Shown: positions 58,947-64,000 of the stretch, in pieces | Position numbering within the stretch: position 1 is the stretch's first letter | How the letters are laid out: every line of letters starts with the position of its first letter | From: Chamaecyparis obtusa | Lineage: Eukaryota; Streptophyta; Pinopsida; Cupressales; Cupressaceae | NCBI GenBank assembly: GCA_027943335.1 | Contig: BSBK01003560.1 | Coordinates: 2,152,001-2,216,000, forward strand | Length of the DNA stretch: 64,000 nt | Reading direction: 5' to 3' | Program-made: the position numbers and the translations under genes | Notes under the pieces: generated by a model | The model's database searches: none | Seen by the model: the letters and a program-made list of their open reading frames with translations, nothing else | Told to the model about the DNA's origin: nothing

Positions 58947-59790
58947 TGATGAATGGTGATCCCCTTAATACCACAAACACATAACATAAATAGAGAAACA
59001 ACAACAATTTGCAAGAACAGAAAATGGGCTTCTTGTTATCTCCACAAATGTGGAAATCCAAGTTTCAAAATTATAATATGCAAAGCCACATGGGCATTCC
59101 CCTTACAAGATTCTGTAGGATAAAGCCTCGAATAATTACCTAGATATACCCAGAACTGCCCTAGACAACACTATGGGCCTTCTTTATATAGACAATTTCC
59201 ACCACTTGAGAAGGTTCCAAAAATTTAGCCCTTAGGGCTGACCAAACTTAGAATTATTTTATTTTTTAATTTATTACATCAAAGTTTCAAAATAACTTTT
59301 GAAACCCAAACATATATTTTGAAGAAAATTTATTTTTTGCCATTTTAGGTGGCCCAACTTTTGGAGACCATAAGTCATCACCCATTGACCCGATTGACTA
59401 TTATGACCCTAATTCAGAAAGGGCGCGAAGAGTTCTACAGTGCTTGATTTGCACAAGATCTAGTTAGCCAAAGTTTCAACCTCATTCGGGGCCTCTAAAG
59501 CCTTCAAAACTGACTTCAAAGTTTATGTACCTTGCTGCCAATACTGAAATTTTTTAATATCTTCAAAACTAGACTTGATCTAGCAATGAAACTTTACTGG
59601 CAAGTTGATATGACTAAGATGAACCCTCACATGTGAAATCAAAACATTTTGAGATCGTATGACCAAGTTACTAAAAATAGCAAGTTTCCATAAATAGCAG
59701 CTCTGCACAAGATATCCCTTATTGAAAAGAAACCAAAAATATTTTTGGGTGATGCAAGATTTCTCTTACACCCAGGATGCTCCCGCATCA
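58947..59790 (-). repeat. GYP-D 5' LTR (right copy)
   Basis: 844 bp. Inner end TGATGAATGG, outer end CCCGCATCA at 59790, followed by TSD ATTTC. Confidence 0.93.
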
Positions 59791-59795
59791 ATTTC

Positions 59796-61824
59796 CAACA
59801 TACAAGCCCAACATGTGGCTTTCACAATAGCAATGTCCTTCATGGGATCTCAAAATCCTCCATCTACATCCCAAACTCCTTCCATCACACCTACATGTTC
59901 AAAATCCTCCACACCAACAAGCTCTTGATGGGGCCTCACCCAAGCCCAAATGAATGCCTTGGGTATACCAACCCAATCCCACATATCCATTCTCATAAAC
60001 CAACAAGCCACTTTCTGTAAGAAACACAAAATAAACCATCACAACCCCCTCCACCTTCATCTTTTCCCACATATACCAACTATCTATCTATACCACCCAC
60101 TGCTTCTCAAATAGTTCCTCCACCCCAACAACAGAGTTCCACCCATCTCGCCAGCTACCTCACATAACCACCTCCTACCACCAGCTTCCAAATAGCCACT
60201 CTACCACTCAGCAATCTAGGAATGCATCCCACATATATTAGCCAAGCCCAAACCCAATTACATGAAGGCCAATCCTATCAACAAGCTATGCCATTCCATC
60301 AGCCTCCTCCACAACACCAATACTTCCCAGCACAATAGTAACAACATCCCATTATCCCCCAGTAACAAAAAACATCATCCTATCCATTGCAGCAAAAACA
60401 TCCCATCATACCGCAGTAGCAACAAGAAACTCCATACCTTCCATAGAAATACACCCCCACACCTCAGCAAAAACATCCTCCCTAGTAGCTATCACCGCAA
60501 AATCTATTTCAGTTTGCCTATCTTGCCATGCAATTTGCATATCCTACTCTGCAATATCCTTCACAAAATCATCCATATTCACTAGCACCATTAGATCCTT
60601 TCTCGATGGGAGTACCCACTCCAACTCCAATCAATGCCGAATGGGAAGAGATGAAGAACGCTCTCAAGGAGCTTAAGGCTACAACAAAGAGAAAGGATTT
60701 CAAGTTTGGCGAGGTCTATGCCTATCCCTTTAATAGATTAATCACAACAATCCCCTTTCCTAAACACTTAAAGACACCCAAGCTCAACAAATATCACGGG
60801 AAAGGGGAGCTACTTATCCATGTCAAAGAATTCTATATGGCTTGCCAAGGGGTTGCATATAGTGACAATTTCATCATCTGCCTATTCCCCAAGAGCTTGG
60901 GAGGGACTTCTATTGAATGGTATTACAAGATACCCTATGGGACAATTAAAACCTTTGGTGAACTCTCTAAGAAGTTCATCACTCAGTATGCCCATAATGT
61001 TGAAAATGAGCTATCTTTGTTAGACCTTTGCAACTCAATGAAGAAAGTAGGTCATAGCCTAGCTAATTACTTGCAATGATGGAAAAATCTCACCACAAGG
61101 TTATCATATCAACCACTTGAGAAACATCTCACTAAAATATTCATCGATAACCTACATCCTAAGCTATCCCATTTCATGAGGATGAACTGCATCCAAAATT
61201 ATCAAGACATCAAAGGCAAACACATAGATATCGAAAGAGGCCTCTTAGATAAAGGCACCATTTGACACTACAAAGATTATTTACATAGAAAACCTAGTAA
61301 TTGAAAACCTTTCTATTAGAATAGGAACAAGAATGCTATCACAAAAAGATTCACAAACACCAAATATGTCCAAATTGTTGTGGCCGGTCCTACACCAAAT
61401 CCTGCATATCAACAATAACAACCTCAAATCAATCAACAACCTATGCAACACTATCAACAACAAGAAAACCAATAAAACCCAAAAAAATCAGGGTAATTCC
61501 ATATCCATTACTCCAACTCGAAACTAGCCTCGAGTCCAAACTTATAAAAAATGAACCTTCACCCCTCTTGGTGAACCATTGGATGTAATCTTCCATCAAA
61601 TGGCTAAAACAAATCTAATTACCTATCCTCCAACTCAACAATTCGATGATGCAACTCCCAAGCCAACATGGTACAAAGAGCATGAGTACTGTGACTATCA
61701 TTGTGTTAAAGGATACACTACCCTCAGGTGTATTAAATTGAAGCACTATATCCAAGATCTCATTGATAGAAAAGAGATCCAAGTGGACACACCAGCCCAA
61801 CCCTCGCTAAATGCCAATCTATAA
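59796..61824 (+). pseudogene. gag: GYP-C gag, C-terminal part
   Basis: Continues after GYP-D with a Pro/Gln-rich region (60250-60540) riddled with TAG where CAG would fit. An open 183-codon segment (60528-61079) carries the capsid: TIPFPKHLKTPKLNKYHGK, HVKEFYMACQGVAYSDNF, LFPKSLGGTSIEWYYKI and FGELSKKFITQYAHNVEN. A C-terminal motif YCDYHCVKGYTTLRCIKLK (61690-61745) is the Tat-type zinc-finger-like end. Stops and shifts separate these parts. Confidence 0.85.
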
Positions 61825-62099
61825 ATCTATCAAAATGTATTGCCTCAACACAACACTAGGAAGAAGCAAGTCAATACCAATCCTCCACCTTAGAATCAAG
61901 GAAAAGCCAAACAAGGAGACCACGCTAACCAGAAAGACTATACTACTACCTACATCAATTATGACAAATTTTTTGGATGCATAACCCAAGTTGAGCCCAC
62001 TATCAATGTCATCCATGTCAAGGGAGTAGATAGTCAATGTGTTGTTACCACACAAAGAGGCCAAATATTTTTCGTCAGTGCTAATCCAATACCTACACA

Positions 62100-62664
62100 T
62101 AATGCACAATATAACCTTCTAGAACACCTTGGAAATACACCTAACCAAATATCCATCCTCGACCTTCTCGACACTTCACTCATCTATCAAGAGATACTCA
62201 ACTGAGCCCTCCAAAAAGGACATGTCCCCATGGACATTAATACCATCTAGTTTAAGAACCTTGTGGGACACTTATCAACATCTTGTGCTCTTTCCTTCAA
62301 GCCTTCTGACATACCATCTATTGAGCCTGACCACAATCTCTATCTTTGTATCATCATCATGGTCAAAGACTTTTCCATCAAAAGGGTCATGATAGATAAT
62401 GGATCAACCCTAAATTTGTGTACCCTAAAGTTCATTCAGCAAGTGGGGTTCATAGAGGATGACATATCACATAATGTCATTAGCATCAATGCCTATGATA
62501 ATTTGGAGCGTACCTCAGAAGGTACCATTGTTTTTCCCATCAAGTTGGGCCCAACAATTCAAGACACCATCTACCATGTTGTTGATCTAGACCTACCTCA
62601 TAACATCCTACTCAGCCGACCATGGATTCATTCTATAAAATACATACCATCTACTTATCACTAG
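62100..62664 (+). pseudogene. pol: GYP-C aspartic protease
   Basis: A Tat/Athila-type protease: a lead-in (FKNLVGHLSTSCALSF), KRVMIDNGSTLNLCTLK with active site DNGS near 62392-62406, and the C-terminal LPHNILLSRPWIHSIKYIPS. Open for 133 codons (62263-62664). DNG in place of DSG or DTG also occurs in this branch, so it need not be a mutation. Confidence 0.85.
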
Positions 62665-63542
62665 TCCCTCAAATTTCCACACCAAGGCACTGAGATCACC
62701 ATCCATGCAAATCCCCAGCCCTTCACATACTAACATGTGTTTGGAAGCATCATTCCACTCATTACACCCATTGTCCTGGAATCAATATTGGCACTTCCAT
62801 TTCCAGTTCATCCCAATCCCATAGAGATCTAGAAACTATCTTAGCCTCCACCCTCTCTTCCGTCAAGATCAACAACTAGGGTTCTAGTGAGTACATCTTA
62901 AATGATGCATTTGGAGTAGGGGCCCTACCTTTTGATCCACATACACAAGGGTGCCCAAGCCACCAAAGAAAGTCTACTCTAGTAGATCCTAAAATCAAGT
63001 AGTTTGGGCCATTAACTTTTGTTTTCCATGGAATCATAAATAGTCTAGAGATGGACCTTGACATTAACAGTTGGCTATACAAAGATCCCCACCTCCTGAC
63101 ACTGAGCTCCTCAAAAACTTTAAATATAAATATCCTTCATTGCAAAAATATGCTACAGAGCAATGGAAATATCAAGGCGTTGGTCCAGGACTAGAAGAAA
63201 GTGGTAGCAAAGATCCAATAGAGGCCTCAAAAAATCCTTAACATGAAGGCCTTGGCTTTAATACCTCTCACCTATGCATACAAGAACCCAATACCACAAC
63301 TAGGGACACTAATCTACCCAACATCACCATCTTGAATATCTAGGATGACCTTGTAGAAATCAAAGATATCCCTGAAGAGGAAGAAAATAAATCCTACAAT
63401 GAAATCTTCGATGATGATACCCTCTTGGGAAATTCTGTCCTCCATTAGCTCTCCATTATCATCATTGAACTTCTCCTCATCCATTGTGAACTCATATGTA
63501 AGGCCCAACCTGTTTCCACCTTTTCCTTGACACTTTGATGAC
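62665..63542 (+). pseudogene. GYP-C post-protease linker
   Basis: Readable pieces include FGVGALPFDPHTQGCPSHQ, MDLDINSWLYKDPH and an HEGLGF motif near 63243-63260 typical of the region between protease and reverse transcriptase in Tat elements, then an acidic stretch (EEEENKSYNEIFDDD). Instead of reverse transcriptase, about 100 bp of non-coding sequence follows. Several stops. Confidence 0.6.
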
Positions 63543-63556
63543 AGAGGATTAAGGGG
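63543..63556 (+). other. Possible polypurine tract of GYP-C
   Basis: AGAGGATTAAGGGG directly precedes TGTTGTAGTATC. It has two interrupting Ts, so it is weaker than the other tracts in this window. Confidence 0.45.
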
Positions 63557-64000
63557 TGTTGTAGTATCTGGATGATTGGTAAATCCCTAACGGAATTGTA
63601 CCTTAGGATAGACCTATATATTGTACTTTCATATCAGTACCTATCAACTAAGTGTCGCAATGACAGAGGTGATATATTTGGGTTATTAATTGTGTAAGTG
63701 AATCTTGGATGCAGTATGTTACCCTGCAAATCATAGATCCAGCTAGACTATTAAGGTTCCATTGAGTACTTTTGTCGAAAGGATTAGATTCAAGTAGTCG
63801 AGATGTAAATGCCAAATTAGTATGTGTTAAGTCTTAAGTTTATCTTGGATTAAATTAATAAGTTGATGTGATGATTCTAGTAACTCCTACAAGGAGGATG
63901 AGTAATGTTTTGATGATGTATTATATGGTTATACCATAGTGACATTTTGGTGATATTCTTAGAACCTTGAACAAGGATTTGTTAGATCCTAGACTAATAG
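63557..64000 (+). repeat. Possible start of GYP-C 3' LTR
   Basis: No gene. Starts with TG directly after a purine-rich tract and runs off the window. No matching copy was found in the window, so this is a suggestion from context only. Confidence 0.4.

Larger units (their letters stand above)
53443..59790 (-). mobile_element. GYP-D: chromodomain Ty3/gypsy element
   Basis: 6,348 bp with LTRs of 847 bp (53443-54289) and 844 bp (58947-59790) and a perfect TSD ATTTC (53438-53442 and 59791-59795) inside GYP-C gag. Related to but distinct from GYP-A/B; all share the LTR start TGATGC-GGAGCATC. Gene order is gag, protease, reverse transcriptase, RNase H, integrase, chromodomain. LTRs differ at about 21 of 205 compared sites. 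Protease DSG and reverse-transcriptase YLDD are intact, but several stops break the frame. Confidence 0.93.
48731..64000 (+). mobile_element. GYP-C: Tat-like Ty3/gypsy with gag and protease, interrupted by GYP-D
   Basis: Plus strand: LTR remnant, primer site (49551), 3.1-kb leader, gag (52639-53442 and 59796-61824), protease (62300-62664), linker, then a purine tract and an apparent LTR start at 63557. The RPWIHS protease end and the YCDYHCVKGYTTLRC motif are typical of the Tat/Athila branch of plant gypsy elements. No reverse transcriptase, RNase H or integrase follows the linker, so this looks non-autonomous. The right end lies outside the window. Confidence 0.6.

Noticed and set aside
53443..59790. 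Two tandem insertions instead of one GYP-D element
   Set aside because: The repeated 850-bp blocks have matching ends, one primer site, correct inner gene order and a perfect TSD ATTTC, which define one element.
1..64000. CRISPR arrays, tRNA or rRNA genes, host genes
   Set aside because: No spaced short repeats, tRNA fold or rRNA sequence was noticed. All convincing protein similarity is to retroelements. Primer-site matches to initiator-Met tRNA are not tRNA genes.

Overview
This window is repeat DNA from a land-plant nuclear genome, probably a large one such as a gymnosperm or a big-genome angiosperm. The lineage is inferred from the elements present and cannot be fixed further. I find no intact host gene, tRNA, rRNA or CRISPR array. 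Almost all of the sequence is decayed LTR retrotransposons, many nested inside one another. Several insertions can be defined to the base by matching LTRs and 5-bp target-site duplications (TSDs).

Layout. 1-2594 holds the RNase H end of a LINE, then an orphan ORF remnant that ends in acidic and basic sequence. 2595-5009 is unassigned. 5010-9735 is a 5' fragment of a plus-strand Ty3/gypsy element, here GYP-E (LTR end, primer site, long leader, gag). 9745-46054 is one plus-strand Ty1/copia element (COP-1) split into three pieces. Two minus-strand chromodomain gypsy elements interrupt it: GYP-A (10497-35419, TSD GACTA/GACTG) and GYP-B (36478-42227, TSD AAAAT). GYP-A is itself interrupted twice. 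One insert is an 8.3-kb copia-type element without pol (NA-1, 15265-23594, TSD CTTCT/CTTAT). The other is a 10.7-kb large retrotransposon derivative (LARD) with 3.6-kb LTRs (24449-35126, TSD TCTAG). COP-1 abuts a truncated minus-strand copia element (COP-2, 46055-48730). From 48731 to the right edge runs a plus-strand Tat-like gypsy (GYP-C) with a 3-kb leader, gag and protease. It is interrupted by a third minus-strand chromovirus (GYP-D, 53443-59790, TSD ATTTC).

The most interesting parts are the non-autonomous elements. NA-1 has copia-type ends (initiator-Met primer site, purine tract) but no recognisable capsid, protease, integrase or reverse transcriptase. It carries a coiled-coil protein with five intact CCHC zinc knuckles and a protein of about 1,200 codons with nuclear-localisation-like clusters. 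The N-terminal domain of that second protein appears to recur in the orphan ORF at 973-2594. The LARD has no coding capacity but contains two tandem stem-loops with compensatory base changes. GYP-C seems to keep only gag and protease before its 3' LTR.

Every pol gene is broken. Most stops compared between GYP-A and GYP-B look like C-to-T changes in CAG or CAA codons, as expected of methylated, silenced DNA. Nesting order agrees with LTR divergence estimated by eye: about 10% for GYP-B, GYP-D and NA-1, and about 3-4% for the LARD. All coordinates and divergences were read by eye without alignment software.
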